Positions 7,226 to 15,786 of a stretch of 64,000 bases of DNA are shown piece by piece (within the stretch, counting starts at the first letter, position 1; every line of letters begins with the position of its first letter). The notes beneath the pieces are model-generated. The model did not search any database. It worked only from the letters and a program-made list of their open reading frames with translations, and was not told the DNA's origin. Origin of the DNA: Pseudomonas taiwanensis DSM 21245 (GTDB lineage: Bacteria > Pseudomonadota > Gammaproteobacteria > Pseudomonadales > Pseudomonadaceae); NCBI RefSeq assembly GCF_000425785.1, contig NZ_KE384451.1:41283-105282 (forward strand), written 5' to 3'. Made by a program: the position numbers and the translations under genes.

Positions 7226-7612
7226 ATGAAACCCGCGTTACTGAAAAAGATCCTGCGTCTGCTTGGCGAGCTGGCGGTGCTGTTGGCGTTGTTCCTGCTC
7301 GGCGGCCAATTGGCCGCCTGGTTGGGCTGGCCCATCCCGGGCGGTGTGATGGGGCTTGCGCTGCTGTTGCTGCTGTTTGCCAGCGGCGTGATCAAACCCG
7401 CCACCTTGCAACTGGGCGCCGGCTGGCTGATGGCTGAGATGCTGCTGTTCTTCATTCCGGCACTGATGAGCCTGCTCGACTACGGCGCCTTGATGCGCCA
7501 CGAAGGCTGGCGAATATTGCTGGTGATCGCCGTGAGCACACTGATGGTGATGGTGGTCACTGCCGTGACCGTCGAGTGGGTGTGTCGCTGGAGGCTGCGC
7601 CATGAGTCTTGA
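7226..7612 (+). CDS. LrgA/CidA family holin-like membrane protein
   Basis: A 128-residue membrane protein with four predicted helices (about 9-30, 35-55, 63-83, 92-115). GWPIPGGVMGLALLLLLF is the conserved LrgA/CidA signature. These proteins form holin-like pores and with LrgB/CidB modulate murein hydrolase activity, programmed lysis or pyruvate/acetate traffic. The stop overlaps the start of the LrgB gene by 11 bp, so translation is coupled. Confidence 0.9.
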   Translation: MKPALLKKILRLLGELAVLLALFLLGGQLAAWLGWPIPGGVMGLALLLLLFASGVIKPATLQLGAGWLMAEMLLFFIPALMSLLDYGALMRHEGWRILLVIAVSTLMVMVVTAVTVEWVCRWRLRHES

Positions 7613-8288
7613 GCCCATGCCGCTATTCTGGTTGGCCCTGACCCTGGCCGCCTACCTGGGCAGCCGCTGGCTGTACCGGCGTAGCGGTCGCTACCTGCTG
7701 TCGCCGTTGATACTGGTGCCAACGCTGCTGTTGGCGGTCGCCATTCCGCTGCACACGGCCTACGCCGAGTACGCACGCAACACCCATTGGCTGATGAGTG
7801 TCCTTGGGCCGGTGACCGTGGCATTCGCGGTACCTATCTGGCAGCAGCGGGCCCTGTTGGCCCGGCACTGGCCAGCATTGTTGATCGGCATGGTGGCTGG
7901 CAGCGCGGCTTCCATTGCCAGCTCCTGGGGGCTGGCGCACCTGTTGGCGCTGGACAATGCGATCAGCCTGTCGCTGGTGCCTCGCTCGATCACCACGCCC
8001 TTCGCCATGCCGCTGGCCCACGACTTGGGTGGCGTCCCGGAGCTGACGGCCGTGTTCGTGATGTTCACCGGCGTGCTGGGGGCGATGTTCGGTGGTGTGC
8101 TGCTGCGTTGGTTGCCCTTGCGCACGCCTTTGGCCAGAGGGGCCCTGTTCGGGGTTGGGGCTCATGGCGCTGGGGTCAGTCGGGCGCAGGAAGTGGGCCG
8201 CGAAGAAGGTTCCGTGGCCGGCCTGGTCATGGTCCTGACGGGGCTGCTGAACCTGTTTGCGGCGCCGCTTCTGGCCATGCTGTTGTGA
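7602..8288 (+). CDS. LrgB/CidB family membrane protein
   Basis: A 228-residue polytopic inner-membrane protein. The family signature SLVPRSITTPFAMPLAHDLGG occupies about residues 125-145, followed by GVGAHGAGVSRAQEVG. About six hydrophobic helices are visible, which is normal for LrgB/CidB. It acts as the partner of the holin-like protein encoded by the overlapping upstream gene. The pair, with its divergent LysR gene, forms a complete Cid/Lrg-type locus. Confidence 0.9.
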   Translation: MSLEPMPLFWLALTLAAYLGSRWLYRRSGRYLLSPLILVPTLLLAVAIPLHTAYAEYARNTHWLMSVLGPVTVAFAVPIWQQRALLARHWPALLIGMVAGSAASIASSWGLAHLLALDNAISLSLVPRSITTPFAMPLAHDLGGVPELTAVFVMFTGVLGAMFGGVLLRWLPLRTPLARGALFGVGAHGAGVSRAQEVGREEGSVAGLVMVLTGLLNLFAAPLLAMLL

Positions 8289-8464
8289 CCGTTCGTGCCA
8301 CTGACTCGCTGAGTCATCAAGCTGGCTGTCAACGCAAGTTTCTCTGCTTCGGCGGCTGGCTAGACTGAGGTTCGATGTAGAGAGCACATGTAAGTGCCGA
8401 GGTGACATGCAATGACCGCAGCCTTGCCCTATTCCACCAACCCTTATCCGACGGGACGATTCTG

Positions 8465-9370
8465 ATGCCTTTGGCCGAGATTCCATTGTGCGTCTGGCGT
8501 ACCCGGGGACAGCATTTCTCATTCCGGAGCCAGAGCATCCGCTACTGGACCGCAGGGCAAGGAGAGCCCCTGCTACTGTTGCACGGATTTCCCACCGCGA
8601 GTTGGGATTGGCACTACCTGTGGGCGCCGCTGGCTCAGCGCTTCCGGGTCATTGCCTGCGACATGCTGGGTTTTGGCGACTCTGCCAAACCGCTCAAACA
8701 CACCTACAGCTTGATGGAGCAAGCCGACTTGCAGCAGGCTTTGCTTGCCCATCTGCAGGTCGACCAGCCGGTGCACCTGCTGGCGCATGGCTATGGTGGC
8801 AGCGTCGCCCAGGAGTTGCTGGCGCGACACTACGAACAGCGCGCGGACATCGCCAGTTGCGTGTTCCTCAACAGCGGATTGTTCCCCGAGCGCTGCCAGG
8901 TGTTGCTGATTCAAAAGCTCCTGCTCAGCCGGCTGGGTTGGCTGGTGGGCCGTTCGTTCGGGCGGGACGACCTGGTGCGCAGCGTCACCCAGATCTATGG
9001 CCCATGCACACATCCCAGCGAGAGCGCGCTGGACGATTGCTGGAGTCTGATCGCGGCCAACCGGGGTACACGCATTCTGCACAAGCTGGTGGGCTATGTA
9101 CCCGAACGCAGGCTGCACCGCGAGCGCTGGGTCGCGGCAATGCAGCGCGCAGGGGTGCCGATGCGCTTGATCAACGGTGTGGTCGACCCGATCTCGGGCA
9201 TCCGCATGGTCGAGCGCTACCGGGAACTGGTACCCGAGCCGGACACCGTGCAGCTACAAGGCATTGGCCATTACCCGCATACCGAGGCACCCGTGCAGGT
9301 GCTGCGTCACTACCTGGCGTTTCGCGAACAACCGTTGAGTGTCCTGCCGCTGAAGGTCGCCTGGTCCTAA
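8465..9370 (+). CDS. MEST-like alpha/beta hydrolase lacking the nucleophile
   Basis: A 301-residue alpha/beta hydrolase that aligns by eye along its length with the MEST/PEG1 branch of the epoxide-hydrolase-like family: GFPTASWDWHYLW, DMLGFGDSAKP, VAQELLARHYEQR, LNSGLFPE, YGP..PSES and GIGHYPHTE. MEST proteins carry Asp at the nucleophile (HDYGD). Here the elbow reads AHGYGGS, with Gly109 (codon GGC at 8789-8791) at the nucleophile and Gly at the second Asp. The candidate acid (VVDP) and His (IGHYPH) are kept. The protein may be catalytically dead or have a new role. The ATG at 8465 was preferred to one at 8402 because conserved sequence begins after it. Confidence 0.75.
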   Translation: MPLAEIPLCVWRTRGQHFSFRSQSIRYWTAGQGEPLLLLHGFPTASWDWHYLWAPLAQRFRVIACDMLGFGDSAKPLKHTYSLMEQADLQQALLAHLQVDQPVHLLAHGYGGSVAQELLARHYEQRADIASCVFLNSGLFPERCQVLLIQKLLLSRLGWLVGRSFGRDDLVRSVTQIYGPCTHPSESALDDCWSLIAANRGTRILHKLVGYVPERRLHRERWVAAMQRAGVPMRLINGVVDPISGIRMVERYRELVPEPDTVQLQGIGHYPHTEAPVQVLRHYLAFREQPLSVLPLKVAWS

Positions 9371-9485
9371 CCAGGCGATCATCGCCCTGCGTTATCGCCC
9401 GGCATTCAGCCTGAGTGAGCTTGATTGTTCGCCCTGCGGGGCTGGCGGACACTCGCTGCATCCAACCTGACCAGGAGCCACGAAC

Positions 9486-10400
9486 ATGAGCGAGCCGGTG
9501 CAACTGCAAGACCGAGTGGTGATCGTCACGGGAGCCGGCGGTGGCTTGGGCCGCGCCCATGCATTGTTGTTTGCCGAGCGTGGCGCCAAAGTCGTGGTCA
9601 ACGATCTGGGCGGCTCGACCCACGGTGAAGGTGCCAGTGCTTCGGCGGCTGATCGCGTGGTGGCCGAGATCCGCGCTGCAGGGGGAACGGCGGTGGCCAA
9701 CCATGACTCGGTCGCCGACGGCACCCGTATCGTCGAGCAGGCCCTGGACAGCTTTGGTCGGGTCGATGTACTGGTGAACAATGCCGGCATCCTGCGTGAC
9801 AAGACGTTCCACAAGATGGAAGACAGCGACTGGGATCAGGTCTATCAGGTGCATGTCGAAGGCGCCTACAAAGTGACCCATGCAGCCTGGCCGCACCTGC
9901 GCGCGCAGAACTGGGGACGCGTGATCTTCACCGCCTCGACGTCCGGCATCTACGGCAATTTCGGCCAGGCCAACTACGGGATGGCCAAGCTCGGCCTCTA
10001 CGGCCTGACCCGTACACTGGCCATCGAAGGACGCAAGCATGGCGTTCTGGTCAATGCCATAGCGCCGACGGGGGGGACCCGAATGACCGAGGGGTTGATT
10101 CCGCCGCAAGTGTTCGACCGGCTCAAACCTGAGCTGATCAGCCCGCTGGTGGTGTACCTGGGTAGCGAGCAGTGCCAGGACACAGGTCAGCTATTCGAGG
10201 TCGGCGGTGGCTGGATTGGCAAAGTGCGCTGGGAGCGTAGTCTGGGCGTCGGCTTTGACCCACGGGAAGGTTTCACCCCCGAGCAGGTGGCGCAAAGCTG
10301 GGAACAAATCGGCGATTTCCAGGGTGCGGTACACCCAGAGGACAGCCTGCAGGCATTGCAGCAGATGATGGCGAATCTGCAGAAATATCCGCTGGGTTGA
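9486..10400 (+). CDS. Short-chain dehydrogenase (MFE-2 / hydroxyacyl-CoA dehydrogenase type)
   Basis: A 304-residue SDR. TGAGGGLGRAHA at residues 16-27 binds the nucleotide, NDLGGSTHGEG at about 40-50 is typical of peroxisomal multifunctional-enzyme type 2 dehydrogenase domains, NNAGILRDKTF is at about 99-109, and YGMAKLGL (near residue 164) holds Tyr and Lys. The ARG-like C-terminal extension GWIGKVRWERSLGV also fits the MFE-2 group. The probable reaction is NAD-dependent oxidation of a (3R)-hydroxyacyl-CoA or related alcohol; the substrate is unknown. It begins 115 bp after the MEST-like gene on the same strand and could share its transcript. Confidence 0.8.
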   Translation: MSEPVQLQDRVVIVTGAGGGLGRAHALLFAERGAKVVVNDLGGSTHGEGASASAADRVVAEIRAAGGTAVANHDSVADGTRIVEQALDSFGRVDVLVNNAGILRDKTFHKMEDSDWDQVYQVHVEGAYKVTHAAWPHLRAQNWGRVIFTASTSGIYGNFGQANYGMAKLGLYGLTRTLAIEGRKHGVLVNAIAPTGGTRMTEGLIPPQVFDRLKPELISPLVVYLGSEQCQDTGQLFEVGGGWIGKVRWERSLGVGFDPREGFTPEQVAQSWEQIGDFQGAVHPEDSLQALQQMMANLQKYPLG

Positions 10401-10412
10401 TTGTGGCAAGCC

Positions 10413-10440
10413 AAAAAAAAGACCGCTGCAAAGGCAGCGG
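10413..10440 (-). terminator. Rho-independent terminator of the hmgR transcript
   Basis: On the minus strand CCGCTGC pairs with GCAGCGG (10434-10440 with 10423-10429) over a 4-nt loop and is followed by eight T residues (A run at 10413-10420 on the plus strand). It ends leftward transcription from hmgR; the stem may also act on the rightward SDR transcript. Confidence 0.8.
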
Positions 10441-10666
10441 CCAATCGAGACGTATGATCAAGGAGCTTCAAAATCAACGTCAGTGAACCCTGTTCGGCGC
10501 GAAAGGCGGGGGGGGAGAGCCCTTCGTGCCAGCCAGTGAGACAAGAATAAGCGCTTGATCCTGGGGGAAAAATAGTCGCTGGTGACATTCACCTTTACGT
10601 TTCGGGTAAAAGTGCCCCTAGCGCAATTCCTGTCTCTTTTCAGGTTTTCACCTCCGCCCTGCAGGC

Positions 10667-11452
10667 TCACTCAACCCTCGGCGAATAGCCCATCCGCCAA
10701 CTGACCTCTTGAGCCGCCGCCAACAGCTGCCGTGCCGCCGGGCCAGATTCGTCGGCATGGAAGATCGAGGTTGGCCCCACCACGGTCATCACGGCGGCAA
10801 TCTGGCCCATGGCATTGAATACGGGTGCCGACAGCGCATCGACCCCCGGCATCAGCAGGCCATGCACATGGTGCAGGCCGCGCGCGCGGATACCGGCCAG
10901 CACGGGTTCATAATCCGCAGGCGTTTGCCCCAGCGAAGCCAGCTCGCGGTCACGCAATTCTCGCGTTTCGCGTTCGGGCAGGTAGGCGGCGAAGACCAGC
11001 CCGGTCGAGGAACTCAGCAACGGCAATACCGAGCCGATCTGGGTCACCACGGTCACCGCACGCACCGCCGGCTCGATGCTCACCACGGTCGCTCCCTGGT
11101 TGCCCCACACCGCGATGAAGCAGCTTTCGTTGAGTTCGTCGCGCAACTGCGACAGCGGCAAGGCCGAGATTTTCAGCACATCGATGCTACCTAACGCGGC
11201 TAGCCCCACCCGCAAGGCCTCGCGTCCCAACCCATAGTGGTTGGTGGCTGCATCCTGCTCAGCGAAGCCGCTGGCGATCAGCGCCTGCAAATAGCGGTGC
11301 ACCTTGCTTGCGGGCATCTGCACATGCTCGGCCAGACGCGACAACGACGTGGAAGGGGAGAGCTCGGCCAGGGCCTTGAGGATGTCGGTGCCGACTTCTG
11401 CCGAGCGGACCTTCTGCTTGCCGTTGTCGGCGGAGGGGCTGGCTTTGGCCAT
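10667..11452 (-). CDS. hmgR: IclR-family repressor of the homogentisate genes, HmgR
   Basis: A 261-residue IclR-type regulator. The winged HTH at about residues 18-75 includes STSLSRLAEHVQMPASKVHRYLQAL, and the effector domain (about 90-255) includes GSVLPLLSSSTGLVFAAYLP. It is divergent from hmgABC, as in P. putida, where HmgR represses hmgABC and homogentisate releases it. The ATG at 11452 is the natural start. The 17-bp palindrome in the 165-bp intergenic region is the likely operator. A good terminator lies downstream at 10413-10440. Confidence 0.93.
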   Translation of the reverse strand: MAKASPSADNGKQKVRSAEVGTDILKALAELSPSTSLSRLAEHVQMPASKVHRYLQALIASGFAEQDAATNHYGLGREALRVGLAALGSIDVLKISALPLSQLRDELNESCFIAVWGNQGATVVSIEPAVRAVTVVTQIGSVLPLLSSSTGLVFAAYLPERETRELRDRELASLGQTPADYEPVLAGIRARGLHHVHGLLMPGVDALSAPVFNAMGQIAAVMTVVGPTSIFHADESGPAARQLLAAAQEVSWRMGYSPRVE

Positions 11453-11514
11453 GGACTGGGGCTTCCGGAGTCTTCGAGTGGCGTCTTTATAGCTTGACGC
11501 CTTTCGGGGAGCAA

Positions 11515-11531
11515 ATTACGTTATACGTAAT
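11515..11531. promoter_or_regulatory. Probable HmgR operator, 17-bp palindrome
   Basis: ATTACG-TTATA-CGTAAT is a perfect palindrome in the hmgR-hmgA intergenic region, about 85 bp before the hmgA start. A partial half-site (GATTACG) follows at 11534-11540. A 17-bp palindromic operator fits what I recall for HmgR of P. putida. Confidence 0.75.
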
Positions 11532-11617
11532 CTGATTACGATAAAAACAATGCAGACGCGCTGCCTTCTCCCGCAGCCAGCTGCCAACAACGGCTCTGCA
11601 CGAGCCCGGAGGCATCG

Positions 11618-12919
11618 ATGAACAGTGACACGTCCCCCGACCTTCACTACTTGAGCGGCTTTGGCAACGAGTTTGCCAGTGAAGCGTTGCCTGGCGCATT
11701 GCCGGTGGGGCAGAACTCGCCGCAGAAAGCCCCTTACGGCCTGTACGCCGAACTGCTTTCCGGCACCGCCTTCACCATGGCCCGCAGCGAACTGCGTCGC
11801 ACTTGGTTGTATCGCATTCGTCCCTCGGCACTGCACCCGCGCTTCGAGCGCCTCGAGCGCCAGCCACTGAACGGCCCGCTTGGTGCGAGCACTCCCAACC
11901 GCCTGCGTTGGAACCCACAGCCAATCCCCACCGAGGCCACCGATTTCATCGAAGGCTGGCTGCCAATGGTGGCCAACGCGTCGGCGGAAAAACCCGCTGG
12001 CGTCAGCATCTATATCTACAGCGCCAACCGTTCCATGGAACGGGTGTTCTTCAATGCCGACGGCGAACTGCTGCTGGTGCCGGAGCAGGGACGGTTGCGC
12101 ATCGCCACCGAGCTTGGGGTCATGGAAGTCGAGCCGCTGGAAATCGCGGTGATCCCGCGGGGCATGAAGTTCCGTGTCGAACTTCTCGACGGCCACGCCC
12201 GTGGTTACCTGGCAGAGAACCATGGGGCGCCGCTGCGCATTCCGGAGCTGGGGCCAATCGGTAGCAATGGCCTGGCCAACCCGCGTGATTTCTTGACGCC
12301 GGTCGCCCATTACGAAGAGTCCACCGGGCCGGTACAACTGGTGCAGAAGTTCCTCGGCGAGCACTGGGCCTGCGAGCTGCAGCACTCGCCGTTGGATGTG
12401 GTCGCCTGGCACGGCAGTCATGTGCCCTACAAGTATGACCTGCGCCGTTTCAATACCTTGGGCACGGTCAGCTTCGACCACCCGGACCCATCCATTTTCA
12501 CCGTGCTGACATCACCGACCAGCGTCCACGGCATGGCCAACATGGACTTCGTGATCTTCCCGCCACGCTGGATGGTGGCCGAGAACACCTTCCGACCCCC
12601 ATGGTTCCACCGCAACCTGATGAATGAGTTCATGGGCCTGATCCAAGGCGCCTACGACGCCAAGGCCGAAGGTTTCCTGCCTGGCGGCGCTTCGCTGCAT
12701 GGCGTGATGAGCGCCCACGGGCCGGATGCCGAAACGTGCGAGAAAGCCATCGCCGCAGACCTTGCGCCGCACAAGATCGACAACACCATGGCTTTCATGT
12801 TCGAGACCAGCCAGGTGCTGCGCCCAAGCCGCCATGCCCTCGAATGCCCCCAATTGCAGGCCGACTACGATAGTTGCTGGGCAACCCTGCCGAGCACCTT
12901 CAACCCGAACCGGAGATAA
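11618..12919 (+). CDS. hmgA: Homogentisate 1,2-dioxygenase HmgA
   Basis: A 433-residue non-haem Fe(II) ring-cleavage enzyme that opens homogentisate to maleylacetoacetate. The sequence starts YLSGFGNEFASEALPGALP, the usual N-terminus of the family. PRWMVAENTFRPPWFHRN (about 307-324) and the downstream EFMGLI segment hold the His/Glu iron ligands, and GASLHGVMSAHGPD follows. Length is normal. It is the first gene of hmgABC, with hmgB beginning 3 bp after the stop. Loss of this gene gives the brown pyomelanin phenotype in pseudomonads. Confidence 0.97.
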   Translation: MNSDTSPDLHYLSGFGNEFASEALPGALPVGQNSPQKAPYGLYAELLSGTAFTMARSELRRTWLYRIRPSALHPRFERLERQPLNGPLGASTPNRLRWNPQPIPTEATDFIEGWLPMVANASAEKPAGVSIYIYSANRSMERVFFNADGELLLVPEQGRLRIATELGVMEVEPLEIAVIPRGMKFRVELLDGHARGYLAENHGAPLRIPELGPIGSNGLANPRDFLTPVAHYEESTGPVQLVQKFLGEHWACELQHSPLDVVAWHGSHVPYKYDLRRFNTLGTVSFDHPDPSIFTVLTSPTSVHGMANMDFVIFPPRWMVAENTFRPPWFHRNLMNEFMGLIQGAYDAKAEGFLPGGASLHGVMSAHGPDAETCEKAIAADLAPHKIDNTMAFMFETSQVLRPSRHALECPQLQADYDSCWATLPSTFNPNRR

Positions 12920-12922
12920 CCG

Positions 12923-14215
12923 ATGAACCAGACCGCCATTGCCCGCAGCTGGGTAGAGCACGCCAACGGGCATAGCGACTTCCCGTTGCAGAACCTGCCA
13001 TTGGGAATCTTCAGTCGTCCTGGTGAGGCACAGCGATGTGGCGTCGCCATTGGCGATGCCATCCTCGACCTGGAGGCGGTACTGGCCGCCGGCCTGTTCG
13101 AAGGGCAGGCCAAGACTGCGGTCGAGGCTACTCGGGGTGGGCAACTGAATGCCTTCTTCGCGCTGGGCCGCAGCGCCCGTGTCGCCCTGCGCGAGCGCCT
13201 GTTGGTGCTGCTGGGGGAGCACAGCGAGCATCAGGCTGCCCTCAAGGCCGCGCTGTATCCGGCCGGTGACTGCCAGCTGCACCTGCCAGCCAAAGTCGGC
13301 GATTACACCGATTTCTACGTCGGTATCGAGCACGCCAAAAATGTCGGCAAACTGTTCCGTCCCGACAACCCGTTGCTGCCCAACTACAAGTATGTGCCGA
13401 TCGGCTATCACGGCCGGGCATCGACCCTGCGCCCCTCCGGTACCGAGGTGCGTCGTCCCAAGGGCCAGACGCTGCCGGCCGGGCAGAGCGAGCCGACCTT
13501 CGGCCCCTGCGCGCGGTTGGACTACGAGCTGGAGCTGGGCATCTGGATTGGCCAGGGCAATGACCTGGGCCAGGCGATCCCAGTGGGGGATGCCGCCGAG
13601 CACGTGGCCGGCTACTGCCTGCTCAACGACTGGTCGGCGCGTGATATCCAGGCCTGGGAGTACCAGCCGCTGGGCCCGTTCCTGTCCAAGAGCTTCATCA
13701 CCAGCATTTCGCCCTGGGTGGTGACCGCCGAGGCGTTGGAGCCTTTCCGTTGCGCCCAGCCAGCACGCCCTGAAGGCGACCCGCAACCGCTCTCGTACCT
13801 GCTGGACAAACGTGACCAGGCCAATGGCGCACTGGACATCGAGTTGGAGGTGCTGCTGCTCACCGAAGGCCTGCGCGAGCAAGGCCTGCCGGCCCACCGC
13901 CTGACCTTGAGCAACACCCGCAGCATGTACTGGACCGTGGCGCAGATGGTGGCTCATCACAGCGTCAACGGCTGCCAGCTACAACCGGGCGACTTGTTTG
14001 GCTCCGGGACGCTGTCCGGGGCCACGCCTGGCTCCTACGGCAGCCTGCTGGAGATCACCGAAGGTGGCAAGCAGCCGGTAGCCCTGGCCAGTGGCGAAGT
14101 GCGCAAGTTTCTCGAAGACGGCGACGAAATCATCCTGCGTGCCCGCTGCACGCGCGAGGGCTTCGCCAGCATCGGTTTCGGTGAATGCCGCGGCAAGATC
14201 GTAGCGGCCAATTGA
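12923..14215 (+). CDS. hmgB: Fumarylacetoacetase HmgB
   Basis: A 430-residue FAH-family hydrolase that splits fumarylacetoacetate into fumarate and acetoacetate. The N-terminal SH3-like domain (to about 118) is followed by the catalytic FAH barrel. DFYVGIEHAKNVG carries the metal Asp and catalytic His, YHGRAS the substrate Arg/Tyr, LDYELELGIWIG two metal-binding Glu residues, and LLNDWSARDIQAWEY a further Asp. All key segments are present and length is normal. It is the second gene of the operon; the 3-bp gap to hmgA suggests coupling. Confidence 0.96.
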   Translation: MNQTAIARSWVEHANGHSDFPLQNLPLGIFSRPGEAQRCGVAIGDAILDLEAVLAAGLFEGQAKTAVEATRGGQLNAFFALGRSARVALRERLLVLLGEHSEHQAALKAALYPAGDCQLHLPAKVGDYTDFYVGIEHAKNVGKLFRPDNPLLPNYKYVPIGYHGRASTLRPSGTEVRRPKGQTLPAGQSEPTFGPCARLDYELELGIWIGQGNDLGQAIPVGDAAEHVAGYCLLNDWSARDIQAWEYQPLGPFLSKSFITSISPWVVTAEALEPFRCAQPARPEGDPQPLSYLLDKRDQANGALDIELEVLLLTEGLREQGLPAHRLTLSNTRSMYWTVAQMVAHHSVNGCQLQPGDLFGSGTLSGATPGSYGSLLEITEGGKQPVALASGEVRKFLEDGDEIILRARCTREGFASIGFGECRGKIVAAN

Positions 14216-14229
14216 GCGAGGGTCGGCAC

Positions 14230-14862
14230 ATGGAGCTGTATACCTACTACCGTTCCACCTCTTCCTTTCGGGTGCGTATCGCCCTGGCGCTCAAGGGCCT
14301 GGACTACCAGGCCCTGCCGGTGAACCTGCTCAAGGGTGAGCAGCTCGGTGCAGGTTATGCCGCCATCAACCCACAGGGCCGTGTGCCGGCCCTGCGCACC
14401 GATGGCGGTGATGTGCTGGTGCAGTCCCCTGCGATCATCGAGTACCTCGAAGAGGCGTATCCACAGCCTGCACTGCTGCCTGCGGGTACCGAGGACAGGG
14501 CCAGGGTGCGAGCTGTAGCGGCGATCATCGCCTGCGATGTCCATCCATTGCACAACGTCAGCGTGCTCAACCAGCTGCGGCAGCTGGGGCATGACGAGTC
14601 GCAGGTCAACCAGTGGATCGGCCACTGGATTGGCCAGGGGTTGGCGGCGATCGAACAACTGATCGGTGACGAGGGCTTCTGTTTCGGCGCTTCGCCAGGG
14701 TTGGCGGATGTGTACTTGATTCCACAGCTGTACGCGGCCGAGCGGTTCACTGTCGACCTGGGTGCCTACCCGCGTATCCGCCGAGTCGCGGCCCTTGCGC
14801 AGCGACACCCCGCCTTCGTGACGGCTCACCCATCCCGCCAGCCGGACACACCGGCTCAGTGA
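14230..14862 (+). CDS. hmgC: Maleylacetoacetate isomerase HmgC (zeta-class GST)
   Basis: A 210-residue zeta-class glutathione transferase that isomerises maleylacetoacetate to fumarylacetoacetate with glutathione. The N-terminal thioredoxin fold starts MELYTYYRSTSSFRVRIALALKGL. QGRVPAL and the VQSPAIIEYLEE loop bind glutathione, and the C-terminal helical domain ends SRQPDTP, as is usual. The ATG at 14230 follows GAGGG at the right distance; an upstream ATG at 14185 lies inside hmgB. The 3' end overlaps the convergent SirB1 gene by 7 bp. Confidence 0.95.
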   Translation: MELYTYYRSTSSFRVRIALALKGLDYQALPVNLLKGEQLGAGYAAINPQGRVPALRTDGGDVLVQSPAIIEYLEEAYPQPALLPAGTEDRARVRAVAAIIACDVHPLHNVSVLNQLRQLGHDESQVNQWIGHWIGQGLAAIEQLIGDEGFCFGASPGLADVYLIPQLYAAERFTVDLGAYPRIRRVAALAQRHPAFVTAHPSRQPDTPAQ

Positions 14863-15662
14863 ATCGACCGGTTTACCGCCGGTAGCTGGCCGATGCGCTC
14901 GGTCAGCTTCAGGCGCTGGATCGGATCGTCGGTCAGCAGCAAGGCATGCTCCAGGTCGAAGCGTTCGGCCTGGGGGCAATCCAGATGCTGGTAAAGCGAG
15001 GCCCGGGCCGTGTAGTCACTGGCCTGGACTGGCCCCAGTTGCATGACCCGCTCAGCATCGATCAACGCGGCCAGGTGGTTATCGTCGCTGATGTGCAATT
15101 GACGCAGGTTGCGCGACAGTCGCTGCAGCATCTGCGTCGGGCTTGCCACCCGCAGATGCTCGGCGGTCAGTGGCACATGCGGGCCGAACTGGCGGGCCAG
15201 CAGTTCGCGGCAATCCGCCGGGTACAGGCGCCGGCCGCCGCAGGGGTCGAGCAGGTGATCGGCACCGGGAACGCGCAGCAGGAAGTGCCCGGGAAAACCA
15301 ACGCCCTCAAGGGGGATGGACAGCCGTTGCGCAAGCTCCAGGGCCAGTATGGCAAGGGTCAACGGTTGCCCGCGACGACGTTGCAGCACCTTGTCCATCA
15401 AGGCTGCCTGTGGGCGTAGCGGGTGGTATTCGTCCTGCTGGAAGCCAAGGGCATTGAGCTGACGCAACAGTGGCTGGGCCAGTTCACACAACGGCAGCAT
15501 CGGCAGGTTGGCGCTGATCTCACGCTGCAGGTTGTGCACCGTGACAAGGCACGCGGCCGGGTCGACATGTCGGTCGTGCTCGGCGGCGATCCAGAGGGCG
15601 GCTTCCAGCAGGGCGACCGGCTGGCGCTCCAGGCAGGTCTGGCAGGCTTGACGTGGGTTCAT
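14856..15662 (-). CDS. SirB1-family transglutaminase-like/TPR protein
   Basis: A 268-residue soluble protein of the SirB1 family (transglutaminase-like fold plus C-terminal TPR-like helices). The core RRGQPLTLAILALELAQRLSIPLEGVGFPGHFLLR occupies about residues 100-135, with the conserved GFPGHF, and LDPCGGRRL follows. The terminal segment YTARASLYQHLDCPQAERFDLEHAL resembles a TPR. Biochemical function is not established for the family. I chose the ATG at 15662, since MNPRQACQ matches usual family starts, over an ATG 15 bp upstream. Confidence 0.8.
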   Translation of the reverse strand: MNPRQACQTCLERQPVALLEAALWIAAEHDRHVDPAACLVTVHNLQREISANLPMLPLCELAQPLLRQLNALGFQQDEYHPLRPQAALMDKVLQRRRGQPLTLAILALELAQRLSIPLEGVGFPGHFLLRVPGADHLLDPCGGRRLYPADCRELLARQFGPHVPLTAEHLRVASPTQMLQRLSRNLRQLHISDDNHLAALIDAERVMQLGPVQASDYTARASLYQHLDCPQAERFDLEHALLLTDDPIQRLKLTERIGQLPAVNRSIH

Positions 15663-15786
15663 CGCGCTTCTCCACATACGCTTAACTATTAGCTTTGACG
15701 CCCTCGTTCGTCCAGTGGTCCGCCAAAGTGCCTTGGATGGGCTGCCTGCCTATACTCAAAGGAGCACCTCTTGGGGGAGCCAGTTG

